This document shows, in pieces, positions 23,646 through 32,583 of a stretch of DNA of 64,000 bases. Origin of the DNA: Mycolicibacterium stellerae (GTDB lineage Bacteria > Actinomycetota > Actinomycetes > Mycobacteriales > Mycobacteriaceae); contig NZ_RARC01000024.1 in the NCBI RefSeq assembly GCF_003719305.1, forward strand, positions 1 through 64,000. Direction: 5' to 3'. Made by a program: the position numbers and the translations under genes. Below the pieces are notes generated by a model that saw only the letters and a program-made list of their open reading frames with translations, had not been told where the DNA came from and did no database searches. Within the stretch, counting starts at the first letter, position 1, and the number at the start of each line of letters is the position of its first letter.

Positions 23646-24542
23646 GTGACCCATCCACTGTCCCAAGGTCTTTGGGGTGTCCTCGCGACACCCTTCGACG
23701 ACAGGCTCGATGTCGACCTGGACTCGTTGCGCACCGAGGTGGCATCGTTTGCCGCCGACGGTGCGGGCGGCCTGGTGGCGCTCGGCGTCTTCGGCGAGGC
23801 GGCGGCGCTCAACCCCGACGAGGCCGACAGCGTGGCGCACACCGTCGCATCGTCGACCGACCTGCCGTTCGTGCTCGGCCTTTCTGAGCGCGACCCGGCC
23901 GCGGTCGTCGAGCAGGCCCGTCGGCTACTCGCCGCCGTACCTCGTCGGCCGGTCGCCCTGATGGCGCAGATCGGCGACGCCGACCCGGCCGCCGCAACCG
24001 CGGCGCTGCACCGCCTGTACGACGCGACGGGAGTCGGCATCCTCATTCAGGACTATCCGGTCGTCTCGGGGGTCAGCGTCACCGACGAGCAGGTCGTCGA
24101 GATCGCGTCGGCCTGTCCTTTCGCGGTCGGGGTGAAATCGGAGACGCCGCCGACATCAGTCGCGGTGGCACACCTGGTTTCCAACCTCGACGTCCCGGTC
24201 TTCGGCGGTCTCGGCGGCGTCGGGCTTCTCGATGAGCTGGCCGCAGGCTCGGCGGGCGCGATGACCGGATTCAGCCATCCGGCCGCATTGGCGGCCGTCC
24301 TGCGGGCTCATCGAGACGGCGGATTCGCCGCTGCCCGCGATGTCTGGGCGCCGTGGCTTCCGCTCGCCAACTTCGAGGGACAGCTGCGGGTGGGCCTTTC
24401 GATCCGCAAGGAACTGCTCCGGCGACGCGGCGTGATCGCCTCCGGCGGGGTGCGCCCGCCGGCACTCAGACTGCCGGATACGTTGATTGCACTGCTGGAG
24501 ATGCACCTCGCGACCTTGCCAACCAACACTGCAACCCGCTGA
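23646..24542 (+). CDS. DHDPS/N-acetylneuraminate-lyase family aldolase
   Basis: A 298-residue TIM-barrel Schiff-base aldolase of the DapA/NanA family. The GxxGE-type loop is GVFGEAAAL (residues 47-55), the catalytic Tyr is Tyr137 (LIQDYPVVSG) and the Schiff-base Lys is Lys164 (VGVKSETPP). It is not the biosynthetic DapA: the TT of the dapA loop is missing and the context is catabolic. The GTG at 23646 is preferred because GGAAGG lies 8 nt upstream; a GTG at 23637 overlapping the lhgO stop is possible. It probably cleaves or dehydrates a 2-keto-3-deoxy sugar acid or a related 2-oxo acid. Confidence 0.85.
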   Translation: MTHPLSQGLWGVLATPFDDRLDVDLDSLRTEVASFAADGAGGLVALGVFGEAAALNPDEADSVAHTVASSTDLPFVLGLSERDPAAVVEQARRLLAAVPRRPVALMAQIGDADPAAATAALHRLYDATGVGILIQDYPVVSGVSVTDEQVVEIASACPFAVGVKSETPPTSVAVAHLVSNLDVPVFGGLGGVGLLDELAAGSAGAMTGFSHPAALAAVLRAHRDGGFAAARDVWAPWLPLANFEGQLRVGLSIRKELLRRRGVIASGGVRPPALRLPDTLIALLEMHLATLPTNTATR

Positions 24543-24553
24543 AGGAGCCGATT

Positions 24554-25342
24554 ATGGATCTCGGCATCACCGGACGTACCGCCCTCGTCCTCGGTGCCAG
24601 CGGCGGCCTTGGCGGCGCGATCGCCGTGCGGCTCGCCGAAGAAGGCGCGAACGTGGCGGCCGCCGGGCGCTCAGCAGACAAACTCGCCGACACCGCCGAG
24701 CGCATCGAAGCCGCAGGCGTGAAAGCGCTGCCGCTCACCTGGGATCTGGGCGATCTCGACTCTGTGGACACCCACGTCAGCGCGATCGAGAACGCCCTCG
24801 GGCCGGTGGACATTCTCGTGAACAACACCGGCGGGCCGCCGCCGACGCCAGCGGCGGGTCAGGACGCCGCCACCTGGCGCACCAGCTTCGAGCAGATGAT
24901 CCTCTCGGTCATCGTCATCACCGACAGGGTGCTACCAGGCATGCGCGAGCGGGGCTGGGGCCGCATTCTCACGTCGACATCGGGCGGAGCGCTCAGCCCG
25001 ATCCCGAACCTCGCGATATCCAACACGCTGCGCGCCAGCCTGCACACCTGGTCGAAGACGCTCGCCGACGAGGTGGGTCGCGACGGCGTGACAACCAACA
25101 TCATCGTGCCCGGCCGCATCGAGACGGCCAGGACGAGATTCCTGGACGAGCGCAGGGCCGAACGCGAAGGCAATACCAGCGACGATGTGGTGGCGGCCAG
25201 CGCCAAAACGATGGCACTGGGTCGGTACGGCCGGCCTGACGAGTACGCCGACGTGGCCGCATTCCTGTGCAGCGAGCGGGCCTCGTATGTGACCGGCTCC
25301 GTCATCCGCGTCGACGGCGGACAACTCAAGAGCGTCGGATAA
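24554..25342 (+). CDS. Short-chain dehydrogenase-like protein with altered catalytic residues
   Basis: A 262-residue SDR-fold protein. The nucleotide motif GASGGLGGA (14-22), LVNNTGG (88-94) and the C-terminal YVTGSVIRVDGG are standard. The catalytic YxxxK, expected about 13 residues after the Ser of TSTSGG, reads SNTLR here (Ser156, Arg160). This fits the known atypical BKR-like SDR subgroup, so normal reductase chemistry is doubtful. AAGGAG lies 8 nt before the ATG at 24554. The genes on either side are 11 and 3 bp away, so it belongs to the cassette. Confidence 0.88.
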   Translation: MDLGITGRTALVLGASGGLGGAIAVRLAEEGANVAAAGRSADKLADTAERIEAAGVKALPLTWDLGDLDSVDTHVSAIENALGPVDILVNNTGGPPPTPAAGQDAATWRTSFEQMILSVIVITDRVLPGMRERGWGRILTSTSGGALSPIPNLAISNTLRASLHTWSKTLADEVGRDGVTTNIIVPGRIETARTRFLDERRAEREGNTSDDVVAASAKTMALGRYGRPDEYADVAAFLCSERASYVTGSVIRVDGGQLKSVG

Positions 25343-25345
25343 CGC

Positions 25346-26185
25346 ATGCGGCTCCGGACTCTTCAGTCAGATGGCGCCGCCTGCGTCGCGCTGCCGGACG
25401 GCAGCCTCGCCAGGATCGACCGCATCCTCGACAGCGCGCCGTCGGATCTACTCTCGCTGCTGGCGGTCGGAGCGCTGGATCCGCTGGCCGATGCCATCGC
25501 GGCCGGCGTCGACTCCGCTGCATTCGTGGACCCGCAGTCACCGGTCGCCGCGCCGTGGACCAGGCCGCGCAAGATCCTCGGCATCGGGCTCAACTACGGC
25601 GCGCATGCGGGTGACCTCGGCGAGCAGGCCCCCCGCACGTCGCCCGCGTCGTTCATCAAGGGTGACCACACCATCGTCGGTCCCGGGGAGCCGATCGTGG
25701 TGCCGCAAGGGATCGGCCGCGTGACCGCGGAAGCCGAACTCGGTCTTGTCATCGGGCGTACCTGCCACCGCGTCGGGGTTCACGACGCGATGTCCTACGT
25801 GGCGGGTGTGGTGCCGGTCCTCGACCAGACCGCCGAGGAGATCTTGATGGAGAACCCGCGATACCTGACGCGGGTGAAGAACTACCCCACCTTTTTCTCG
25901 TTCGGACCCGATCTGATCACCCTCGACGAGGTGGCCGCGCATGGTCCGCTCGCGGATCTGCGGGTCGCGACCGTGCACAACGGCGCGGCGCACCGCGCGG
26001 ACACGGTTGCAGGCATGACGTTCTCCCCCGCCGAACTGCTCAGCTTCCACAGCCAGGTGATGCCGTTCTACCCCGGTGACATTCTGTCGACGGGGACGCC
26101 GGGAGCCGTACCGATCGTGGCGGGCGACGTCGTTTCGTGCGAACTGGGCGACGGGCTGGCATCGCTGACCAATCCGGTTGCTTAG
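25346..26185 (+). CDS. Fumarylacetoacetate hydrolase family protein
   Basis: A 279-residue FAH-fold C-C hydrolase or decarboxylase. The metal ligands expected for the family are visible as Glu129 and Glu131 in VTAEAELGLVIGR and Asp160 in VVPVLDQTAEE. The C-terminal GDILSTGTPGAVPIVAGDVV is typical. FAH proteins cleave 2,4-diketo acids or tautomerise or decarboxylate oxo acids. As the last gene of the cassette, 3 bp after the SDR, it may finish a pathway through a 2-keto-3-deoxy intermediate. Convergent with pheT, 9 bp apart. Confidence 0.88.
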   Translation: MRLRTLQSDGAACVALPDGSLARIDRILDSAPSDLLSLLAVGALDPLADAIAAGVDSAAFVDPQSPVAAPWTRPRKILGIGLNYGAHAGDLGEQAPRTSPASFIKGDHTIVGPGEPIVVPQGIGRVTAEAELGLVIGRTCHRVGVHDAMSYVAGVVPVLDQTAEEILMENPRYLTRVKNYPTFFSFGPDLITLDEVAAHGPLADLRVATVHNGAAHRADTVAGMTFSPAELLSFHSQVMPFYPGDILSTGTPGAVPIVAGDVVSCELGDGLASLTNPVA

Positions 26186-26194
26186 CAGCCGATC

Positions 26195-28681
26195 TCAGCG
26201 CCGCTGCTCGGCGCCGACACGCTGCGCGGCGTTCGCGACTGCGGCGTCACGGGCGGCGCTGGCCTCGTCTTCGGTCAGCGTGCGATCCCCGGCACGAAAG
26301 CGCAGCGCCAACGCGATCGACTTGCGGCCCTCGCCGATCTGCGGTCCGGTGTACACATCGAACAACCGGACGTCCTCGAGCAGCTCACCGGCGCCCTCTC
26401 GGACAGCGTCGACCACACTTTGTGCGGCGACCTCGGCGTCGACGATCAGCGCGACGTCCTGGAACACCGCGGGAAACGGCGACACCGCGGGAGCGGGCAG
26501 CGTCTCGGTGATCGGGACGGCGTCGAGATTCAACTCGACGGCGCAGGTGCCCTTCGGCAGACCCGACCGCTCGATGACCGCTGGATGCAGTTGGCCTGCG
26601 TGGCCGACGACGGTGTCGCCGACCAGCACCTCGGCGCATCGGCCGGGGTGCCACGGCAGATACTGCGCGGGGCGCAATGTCAGCTCGACGCCTGCCGCGC
26701 GGCCGACGATACGGACCGCTTCGAACGCGTCGGTGGCGTGGACCGGCCGCCCAGGTCCCCACGGACCGGCGAGCTCGCGCAGCCCTGTCAGCACCGCACC
26801 GACGTGCTGCGGCTGATTCGGCAATGACGCGTCGAGCATCGCGATCTCGGCGTCGGTGGGCCTGCGATCGGTCGGTATCAACTCGACGGCGCGCGTCTGC
26901 GATGTCGGCTCGACCACCTGCTCGATCGCGAAGAGTGCGGTGTCGACGGCGCCGCGGGACACGTTGCGGGCCAACGATTCCAACAGCCCTGGCAACAATG
27001 TGGTGGCCAGGCCGGGACGATCGGCCTCGAGTGGGTTGAGTACGTGCGTTGCGGCGCGGCGCGGATCGTCGCTCGGCAGGCCCCACTGGTCGAACACCCC
27101 CGCGGGCAGGAACGGACTGGGCAGGACCTCCACATATCCATTGAGCGCCAATGACTTTCCGACGGCACGGCGGCGCTTCTGCGCCGGCGTCAGACCGCGT
27201 CCGGCGGGTGCCTGCGGCAGCACGGATGGAATGCCCTCAAGGCCCTCCAGCCGCAGCACCTCCTCGACGAGGTCGGCAGGCTGCCGGATGTCGGGCCGCC
27301 AGCTCGGCGGCGTCGCCGTTATCAGCCCGCCGTCGTCGGTCACGTCGGCGCCGATCTGGGTGAGCCTTCGCCGCGTGGTGCCCTCGGCGTAGGTCACCCC
27401 GGCGGTACGGTCCGGCAGATCGCTGGCCATGCTGACCGGAGGCGGCGACCAGTCCGATCGCGGCGGATCGCCCCGCCAGTCCGTCAAGGTGGGTTCGACC
27501 GTGCCCCCGGCAATGTCAGCGAGCAGTGCGGCGCATCGGTCCAGTGCGGCGACCGAGACGGCGGGGTCGACGGCGCGTTCATAGCGGCGGCCTGCCTCGC
27601 TGTTGAGGTGCAGCCGCCGCTGGGTGCGCGACACCGATGCGGGATCCCATACCGCCGCCTCGAGCAGCACGTCGGTGGTGCTGTCGCGTACCTCGGTGGT
27701 GCCCGCGCCCATCACGCCGCCGATCGCCGCGGTTGCGACGTCGTCGACGATGAGCACGTCGCCCGGATCCAACGTTCGGGTGATGTCGTCGAGGGTGACC
27801 ACCGTCTCCCCCGGCTCGGCGAACCGGACCCGGAAGCCACCGGTGATCAGGCTGCGGTCGTGGGCGTGCATCGGGTGCCCGAGCTCGAGCATCACGTAGT
27901 TCGTCACGTCGACGGCGGGCGAGATCGCCCGGATGCCGCTGAGCAACAGCCGCCTCTGCAGCCACCAGGGCGACGCCGCCGCCGGATCGATGCCGGTCAC
28001 TGGCCGCAGTCCGAACCTCAGGACACCGGTGCCTGGCTCGATCGTCACCGGCAGCGCATCGCCGTCGACGGGTAACGGAGCGACGTCGGCGGGGTCGACA
28101 TAGTCGAGGTCGTAAGCGTTGGCGATCTCGCGGGCCATGCCGCGCACCGAAAGGCAGTAACCACGGTCCGGGGTGATCGCCAGGTGGAACACGGTGTCGT
28201 CGAGTCCGAGCACATCGGCGGCGGGCGCACCCGGGTCGGCGGTGCCCGGCGGCAACACGAGAATTCCGGAATGGTCGGTGCCGAGGTTCAACTCGGCCGT
28301 CGAGGAGATCATCCCGTCGGAGGTGCGGCCGTATGTCTTCTGCGCCGTAATGGTGAAGTCGCCCGGCAACGTGGTTCCCGGCAGTGCCACCACAACCAGG
28401 TCCCCGACGGCGAAGTTCGTTGCGCCGCAGACGATATCGCGGGGATCGGCTTCACCGACGTCCACTTTCACCGCGCGGATCGGCTTCTTGAAGTCGGTGA
28501 GCTCCTCGATCTCGAGAACGCGGCCGACGGTGAGCGGACCGCTCACCGGGCCTACCGGGATGATCTCCTCGACCTCGTGGCCGATGCGGATCAGTGTCTT
28601 CTCGAGTTCGCCGACGGGAACGTCCCACCCGGGTGCGCCTGCCGCCACGACGTCCCGCAGCCAGCTGTAGGGAAGTCGCAT
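26195..28681 (-). CDS. pheT: Phenylalanyl-tRNA synthetase beta subunit
   Basis: Large subunit of the (alpha-beta)2 enzyme, 828 residues. Visible in order are the N-terminal MRLPYSWLRDVV, a tRNA-binding EMAP-like region (VKVDVGEADPRDIVCGATN), the B3/B4 editing region, the B5 domain (PSWRPDIRQPADLVEEVLRL) and the C-terminal anticodon-binding FDX-ACB domain (SPFPAVFQDVALIVDAEVAA). The ATG at 28681 shares one base with the pheS stop (TGATG), so translation is coupled. Confidence 0.98.
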   Translation of the reverse strand: MRLPYSWLRDVVAAGAPGWDVPVGELEKTLIRIGHEVEEIIPVGPVSGPLTVGRVLEIEELTDFKKPIRAVKVDVGEADPRDIVCGATNFAVGDLVVVALPGTTLPGDFTITAQKTYGRTSDGMISSTAELNLGTDHSGILVLPPGTADPGAPAADVLGLDDTVFHLAITPDRGYCLSVRGMAREIANAYDLDYVDPADVAPLPVDGDALPVTIEPGTGVLRFGLRPVTGIDPAAASPWWLQRRLLLSGIRAISPAVDVTNYVMLELGHPMHAHDRSLITGGFRVRFAEPGETVVTLDDITRTLDPGDVLIVDDVATAAIGGVMGAGTTEVRDSTTDVLLEAAVWDPASVSRTQRRLHLNSEAGRRYERAVDPAVSVAALDRCAALLADIAGGTVEPTLTDWRGDPPRSDWSPPPVSMASDLPDRTAGVTYAEGTTRRRLTQIGADVTDDGGLITATPPSWRPDIRQPADLVEEVLRLEGLEGIPSVLPQAPAGRGLTPAQKRRRAVGKSLALNGYVEVLPSPFLPAGVFDQWGLPSDDPRRAATHVLNPLEADRPGLATTLLPGLLESLARNVSRGAVDTALFAIEQVVEPTSQTRAVELIPTDRRPTDAEIAMLDASLPNQPQHVGAVLTGLRELAGPWGPGRPVHATDAFEAVRIVGRAAGVELTLRPAQYLPWHPGRCAEVLVGDTVVGHAGQLHPAVIERSGLPKGTCAVELNLDAVPITETLPAPAVSPFPAVFQDVALIVDAEVAAQSVVDAVREGAGELLEDVRLFDVYTGPQIGEGRKSIALALRFRAGDRTLTEDEASAARDAAVANAAQRVGAEQRR

Positions 28682-29724
28682 CAGGCGCCGACCCCGAACG
28701 GCAGCGAGAACCGGACGTCACCCTCGACCATGTCGCGCATGTCGGGGATGCCGTTGCGGAACTGCAGCGTGCGCTCCATGCCCATGCCGAATGCGAAGCC
28801 GGAGTAGATCTCGGGGTCGATACCGCAGGCGCGCAACACATTCGGATTGACCATGCCGCAGCCGCCCCACTCCACGAAGCCGGCCCCGCCCTTCTTGTTC
28901 TCGAACCACACGTCGACCTCGGCAGACGGCTCGGTGAACGGGAAGAAGTGCGGGCGGAACCGAGTGCGGGCCTGCGGTCCGAACTCCGAGCGGGCGAACG
29001 CGTCCAGCGTGCCGCGCAGGTTGGCCATCGTCAGCCCCTTGTCCACCGCGAGGCCTTCCACCTGGTGGAAGACCGGGGTGTGCGTCGCGTCGAGTTCGTC
29101 GGTGCGGAAGGTACGGCCGATCGAGATGATGTAGACCGGCAGGTCGCGTTCGAGGAGTGCCCTGATCTGTACGGGCGACGTGTGGGTGCGCAGCACCTGC
29201 CGCGATCCCTCCGGCGCAACGTAGAAGGTGTCCTGCTCGCTGCGCGCCGGATGGTCGGGCGGAAAGTTGAGCGCGTCGAAGTTGAACTGCTCGGTCTCGA
29301 CCTCCGGCCCCTCGGCCAGCTCCCAGCCCATCGCCACGAAGGTGTCTGCGATGTGTTCGGCGAGGATCGTGATCGGGTGCCGGGCGCCGATGGGCTGACG
29401 CGTCGACGGCAGCGTCACGTCGATTCTCTCGGCGACCAACACCGCGGCGTCGCGTTCGGCGCGCAGCACCTCGAGCCGCGCGTCGTAGCTGCGCTGCGCT
29501 TCGGCGCGCACGACGTTCACCCGCTTGCCCGCGTCGGCTCGGTCGGCCTTCGGCAGCGATCCGAGCGCCTGCCGAGCCAGCGAAAGTGGCGCGCGGTCGC
29601 CCAGGTGCTCCGTCTTGGCCCGCGCAAGAGCGTCAAGGTCCCCAGCCAGATCGAAGGCGTGCTGGGCCGCGCTGACCAGCTTGGCCAGCGCTTCCTCCGA
29701 CAAATCTATAGGCTGATCAGCCAC
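28681..29724 (-). CDS. pheS: Phenylalanyl-tRNA synthetase alpha subunit
   Basis: Catalytic subunit, 347 residues. It has an N-terminal coiled-coil arm (about 1-95), class II motif 2 (RTFRTDELDATHTPVFHQVEG region) and motif 3 (GFAFGMGMERTLQFRNGIPD). GTG start at 29724, giving MADQPIDLSEEAL. It is 36 bp after the rhomboid-like gene on the same strand. No T-box or leader peptide was seen in that short gap. Confidence 0.98.
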   Translation of the reverse strand: MADQPIDLSEEALAKLVSAAQHAFDLAGDLDALARAKTEHLGDRAPLSLARQALGSLPKADRADAGKRVNVVRAEAQRSYDARLEVLRAERDAAVLVAERIDVTLPSTRQPIGARHPITILAEHIADTFVAMGWELAEGPEVETEQFNFDALNFPPDHPARSEQDTFYVAPEGSRQVLRTHTSPVQIRALLERDLPVYIISIGRTFRTDELDATHTPVFHQVEGLAVDKGLTMANLRGTLDAFARSEFGPQARTRFRPHFFPFTEPSAEVDVWFENKKGGAGFVEWGGCGMVNPNVLRACGIDPEIYSGFAFGMGMERTLQFRNGIPDMRDMVEGDVRFSLPFGVGA

Positions 29725-29760
29725 CCGGCGATCATAGGTGATCGCTAGGTGAGAGCCGCG

Positions 29761-30579
29761 TCACGCGACACCAGTGGTGAGTGCGCAGCCCGGGGCGACC
29801 GATCGCGACGCCCGCCGACGAGCGGGCCTGCGCCCCACCGCCGCCTCCGATAGCACGGCACCGACGAGGCCAAGCCCGGACGCCGCGACCAACGTCGGGG
29901 TGTTGTTAGCCAGCATCAGAAAGCCGAATGCCGCTGCGACGACGAGCAGCAGACACCGCACCGGGGTCCACTCGGCGGCCCGTCCGAACCGGGTCGAAAC
30001 GAGAATGCCGAGCACCAGCGCCACCGCGTGACCCACATCGGTGAAGTCCCTGTTGACGGCCACCACCGCCGCGGCAACCGCGAGCCACCAGCCCGTCCAT
30101 GCGGGCCGCAACCGCCGCGGAATCGCCCCACTGAGGGCACCAAGGACGGCCGAGGCGCCGTAGCTCATCCCCACGTCGGTGGCCCGGGTCACGTCCGTCG
30201 TCAGCCAGCCGAGCTCGACCGCCGCGGTGAGCCCGACCGCGACCAGGAGTGTGGCGCCGATGTGGCCCGCCGCGAACGCCACCACCAGACGACGGCTGCG
30301 CCACATCAACTCGGCGACCGCCAACAGGCACATCAAGCCGGGCAACCAGACATAGATGGGCCCCGCCTCGATGACGAATGCACTGAAGAGCAAAGTGCCG
30401 AGATGGCCGTGGCTCAGGTTGTGCAGGTTTGTGCTGGCATGGCTGATGACGCGGGTCTGCACCCGTGGCCCGAGCGCCATCAGAACGGAGGTCACGCCGG
30501 TCAGAATCGCCGCATAGGCGACGGTGACACGGATCCGGGCCAGCGCCCGCAGCAAGCCGAACAACATCTCACCGACCAC
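29761..30579 (-). CDS. Rhomboid-like membrane protein (Rv1648-like)
   Basis: A 272-residue membrane protein with six or seven hydrophobic segments. It has rhomboid-type landmarks: a possible active-site GASA (Ser143) and a later-helix His in DVGHAVAL (His184), plus a loop with repeated His/Asn (STNLHNLSHGHL) after TM1. The family is the divergent actinobacterial rhomboid-like group; protease activity is inferred only. GTG start shares its G with the TAG stop of the cyclase gene, so the two are coupled. Sits before pheS as Rv1648 does in M. tuberculosis. Confidence 0.75.
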   Translation of the reverse strand: MVGEMLFGLLRALARIRVTVAYAAILTGVTSVLMALGPRVQTRVISHASTNLHNLSHGHLGTLLFSAFVIEAGPIYVWLPGLMCLLAVAELMWRSRRLVVAFAAGHIGATLLVAVGLTAAVELGWLTTDVTRATDVGMSYGASAVLGALSGAIPRRLRPAWTGWWLAVAAAVVAVNRDFTDVGHAVALVLGILVSTRFGRAAEWTPVRCLLLVVAAAFGFLMLANNTPTLVAASGLGLVGAVLSEAAVGRRPARRRASRSVAPGCALTTGVA

Positions 30580-31445
30580 TATGCGTCGGCGACGTCGTCG
30601 CTCTCCTCGTCCTCTCCTGGCAACTCTCTGCGAGTTTTCACGCGATACATGGCCAGATCAGCGGGCACGCCATCCTGCTTCGGCGAAAACACTTGCTTAC
30701 GTATCCGTTTGGCGGACAAGCCGAGCGCATCGAAGTCCGCTTCGGGGATTCGGTCCATCGTGGCCTGCGACACGACCAGCCCGCCCCTGGCCGCACGCTG
30801 CATCACCCGGGCGGCGATGTTGACGTCGACGCCGAGCCAGTCCGAGCCGATCCGCTGCGGCCTGCCAGTGTGCACCCCGGCACGTATCCGCGGTGTATAG
30901 CCCTGGACCTCAACATCTTTGACCGCATCGAGACTGGTACGCACGGCACGAACCGCGGTGGCGGGGTCGGCGAACACCGCCATGGTGCCGTCGCCCATCC
31001 GCTTGACGATATGACCGCCCGCTTCCAGCAGTGGCGGTTCGACGACCTGTGCGACCCGCCGAAGCAGCTTCAGCGTGGCGTCGTCGCCGGCCTTCAACGC
31101 CCATGACGAGAAGCCGACCAGGTCCGTAAAAACCAGCGTGACCTCGCGATTGGCGGGTTTGCCCGAGACGCGCTCGGTGAGCGCCTGCCACACCTGCAAA
31201 CCGGCGAGGCTGACCTCGCGTGACGCCGCGTCGCGTTGCAACAGTCGGTCGGCCGCTCGCGCGGCGGCACTCGGTCCGCCAACTCCCGCTGCCGACAACG
31301 GATCTCCGAAATCGGGGTCGCCGGGTAGTGCACGGCGTGCTCGTCGGATGAATGACACAACTCCGGGACTGTGGTTGGTGCTCCGCAGCCAGTCCCGCGG
31401 TCGCGATGACGCGCCGGACCGTTCATCGAACGATTCGGCATCCAT
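30579..31445 (-). CDS. Class III adenylate/guanylate cyclase (Rv1647-like)
   Basis: A 288-residue soluble cyclase. The catalytic homology domain (about 100-275) has both metal Asp residues, Asp108 (VFTDLVGFSSW) and Asp152 (KRMGDGTMAVF), and the transition-state pair Asn209/Arg213 in GVDVNIAARV. An N-terminal helical region of about 95 residues lacks a membrane segment and may regulate dimerisation. The M. tuberculosis homologue Rv1647 is an adenylate cyclase. Coupled to the rhomboid-like gene; divergent from the DUF2236 gene with about 97 bp between starts. Confidence 0.92.
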   Translation of the reverse strand: MDAESFDERSGASSRPRDWLRSTNHSPGVVSFIRRARRALPGDPDFGDPLSAAGVGGPSAAARAADRLLQRDAASREVSLAGLQVWQALTERVSGKPANREVTLVFTDLVGFSSWALKAGDDATLKLLRRVAQVVEPPLLEAGGHIVKRMGDGTMAVFADPATAVRAVRTSLDAVKDVEVQGYTPRIRAGVHTGRPQRIGSDWLGVDVNIAARVMQRAARGGLVVSQATMDRIPEADFDALGLSAKRIRKQVFSPKQDGVPADLAMYRVKTRRELPGEDEESDDVADA

Positions 31446-31509
31446 TGCGCAAGGTTAGATGCCCGCTCTTTCGGCGGGCAAACACGGTGCGACGCGCCCC
31501 GAAATAATG

Positions 31510-31543
31510 GACAACGTGCGTTGTCAAGTTTATCGTGAACTTG
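31510..31543. promoter_or_regulatory. Two adjacent palindromes in the cyclase/oxygenase divergent region
   Basis: A perfect palindrome GACAACGTGCGTTGTC (31510-31525) is followed at once by CAAGTT...AACTTG (31525-31543, 7-bp spacer), which ends on the GTG start of the next gene. Symmetry and position suggest an operator for the divergent promoters. The cognate regulator is not obvious nearby. Confidence 0.5.
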
Positions 31544-32574
31544 TGACGGTCAGCTCGACGACGAGACGAACCAAACGATCCGATCCGCTCGGTCCGGACT
31601 CCCTGACCTGGAAGTACTTCGGCGATCTGCGCACCGGAATGATGGGCGTATGGATCGGCGCACTGCAGAACATGTATCCCGAACTGGGCGCGGGCGTCGA
31701 GCAGCATTCCATCCTGCTGCGGGAGCCTCTGCAACGGGTGGCGCGGTCGGTGTACCCGATCATGGGTGTCGTCTACGACGGGGATCGGGCGTCCCAAACC
31801 GGTCAGCAGATCAAGGGCTTCCACGCCACGATCAAGGGGGTCGACTCCGCCGGACGGCGCTACCACGCACTGAACCCCGAGACGTTCTACTGGGCGCACG
31901 CCACCTTCTTCATGTTGGTGATCAAGGTGGCCGACTACTTCTGCGGCGGGCTGACCGAGGCCGACAAGCGCCAACTCTTCTCCGAGCACGTGCAGTGGTA
32001 TGCCCAGTACGGCATGAGCATGCGGCCGGTGCCCAAGTCGTGGGAGGAGTTCTGCGAGTACTGGGACCGCGTCTGCAGCGACGAACTGGAGATCAACCGC
32101 GCGACCCTCGACATCTTCTCGATCCGGATTCCCAAACCGTGGTTCGTCCTGATGCCGACCCCGATCTGGGACCAGCTGTTCAAACCGATGGTGGCCGGGC
32201 AGCGCTGGATCGCCGCTGGGATGTTCGACCCTGTGGTGCGGGAGAAGGCAGGCATGCGCTGGAGCGCGGGCGACGAAGTGCTGCTGCGACTGTTCGGCAA
32301 GCTGGTCGAAATGGCGTTCGTCGTCGTGCCCGATGAGATTCGGCTGCACCCACGTGCGCTGGCCGCCTACCGCCGCGCGTCCGGCCGCAGCGCCGACGAT
32401 GCACCGCTGGTTGAGGCGCCCGCGTTCATGGCCCCGCCGCGCGATCGCAGAGACATGCCGATGCACTACGTTCCGCGGCGCAAGACCCTGCTCGACCGCG
32501 CTGGCTCGCTGGTGCACACCACGTTCTCGCTGGCGGGCCTACGCCCGGCGCGCGGCCGAAGCACCGCCGCATAG
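31543..32574 (+). CDS. DUF2236 oxygenase-like protein (MpaB/Lcp family, Rv1645c-like)
   Basis: A 343-residue protein of the DUF2236 family, whose studied members (latex-clearing protein, MpaB) are heme-dependent oxygenases. Blocks seen are the tract DSLTWKYFGDLRTGMMGVWI, a R..RT.. helix region, and FYWAHATFFMLVIKVADYF with the His typical of the heme/His motif. The GTG at 31543 is chosen because the conserved part begins soon after; the ATG at 31507 would add 12 residues that run through the palindromes. It lies 9 bp before an acyl-CoA dehydrogenase gene, suggesting a lipid substrate, which is inference. Confidence 0.85.
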   Translation: MTVSSTTRRTKRSDPLGPDSLTWKYFGDLRTGMMGVWIGALQNMYPELGAGVEQHSILLREPLQRVARSVYPIMGVVYDGDRASQTGQQIKGFHATIKGVDSAGRRYHALNPETFYWAHATFFMLVIKVADYFCGGLTEADKRQLFSEHVQWYAQYGMSMRPVPKSWEEFCEYWDRVCSDELEINRATLDIFSIRIPKPWFVLMPTPIWDQLFKPMVAGQRWIAAGMFDPVVREKAGMRWSAGDEVLLRLFGKLVEMAFVVVPDEIRLHPRALAAYRRASGRSADDAPLVEAPAFMAPPRDRRDMPMHYVPRRKTLLDRAGSLVHTTFSLAGLRPARGRSTAA

Positions 32575-32583
32575 GCTCCAGGC

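Noticed and set aside
28594..29748. 384-codon plus-strand frame over pheS
   Set aside because: Shadow of pheS; composition is Arg/His-rich and no family is recognisable.
31423..32517. 364-codon minus-strand frame over the DUF2236 gene
   Set aside because: Antisense shadow; the plus-strand translation has family motifs, this one has none.
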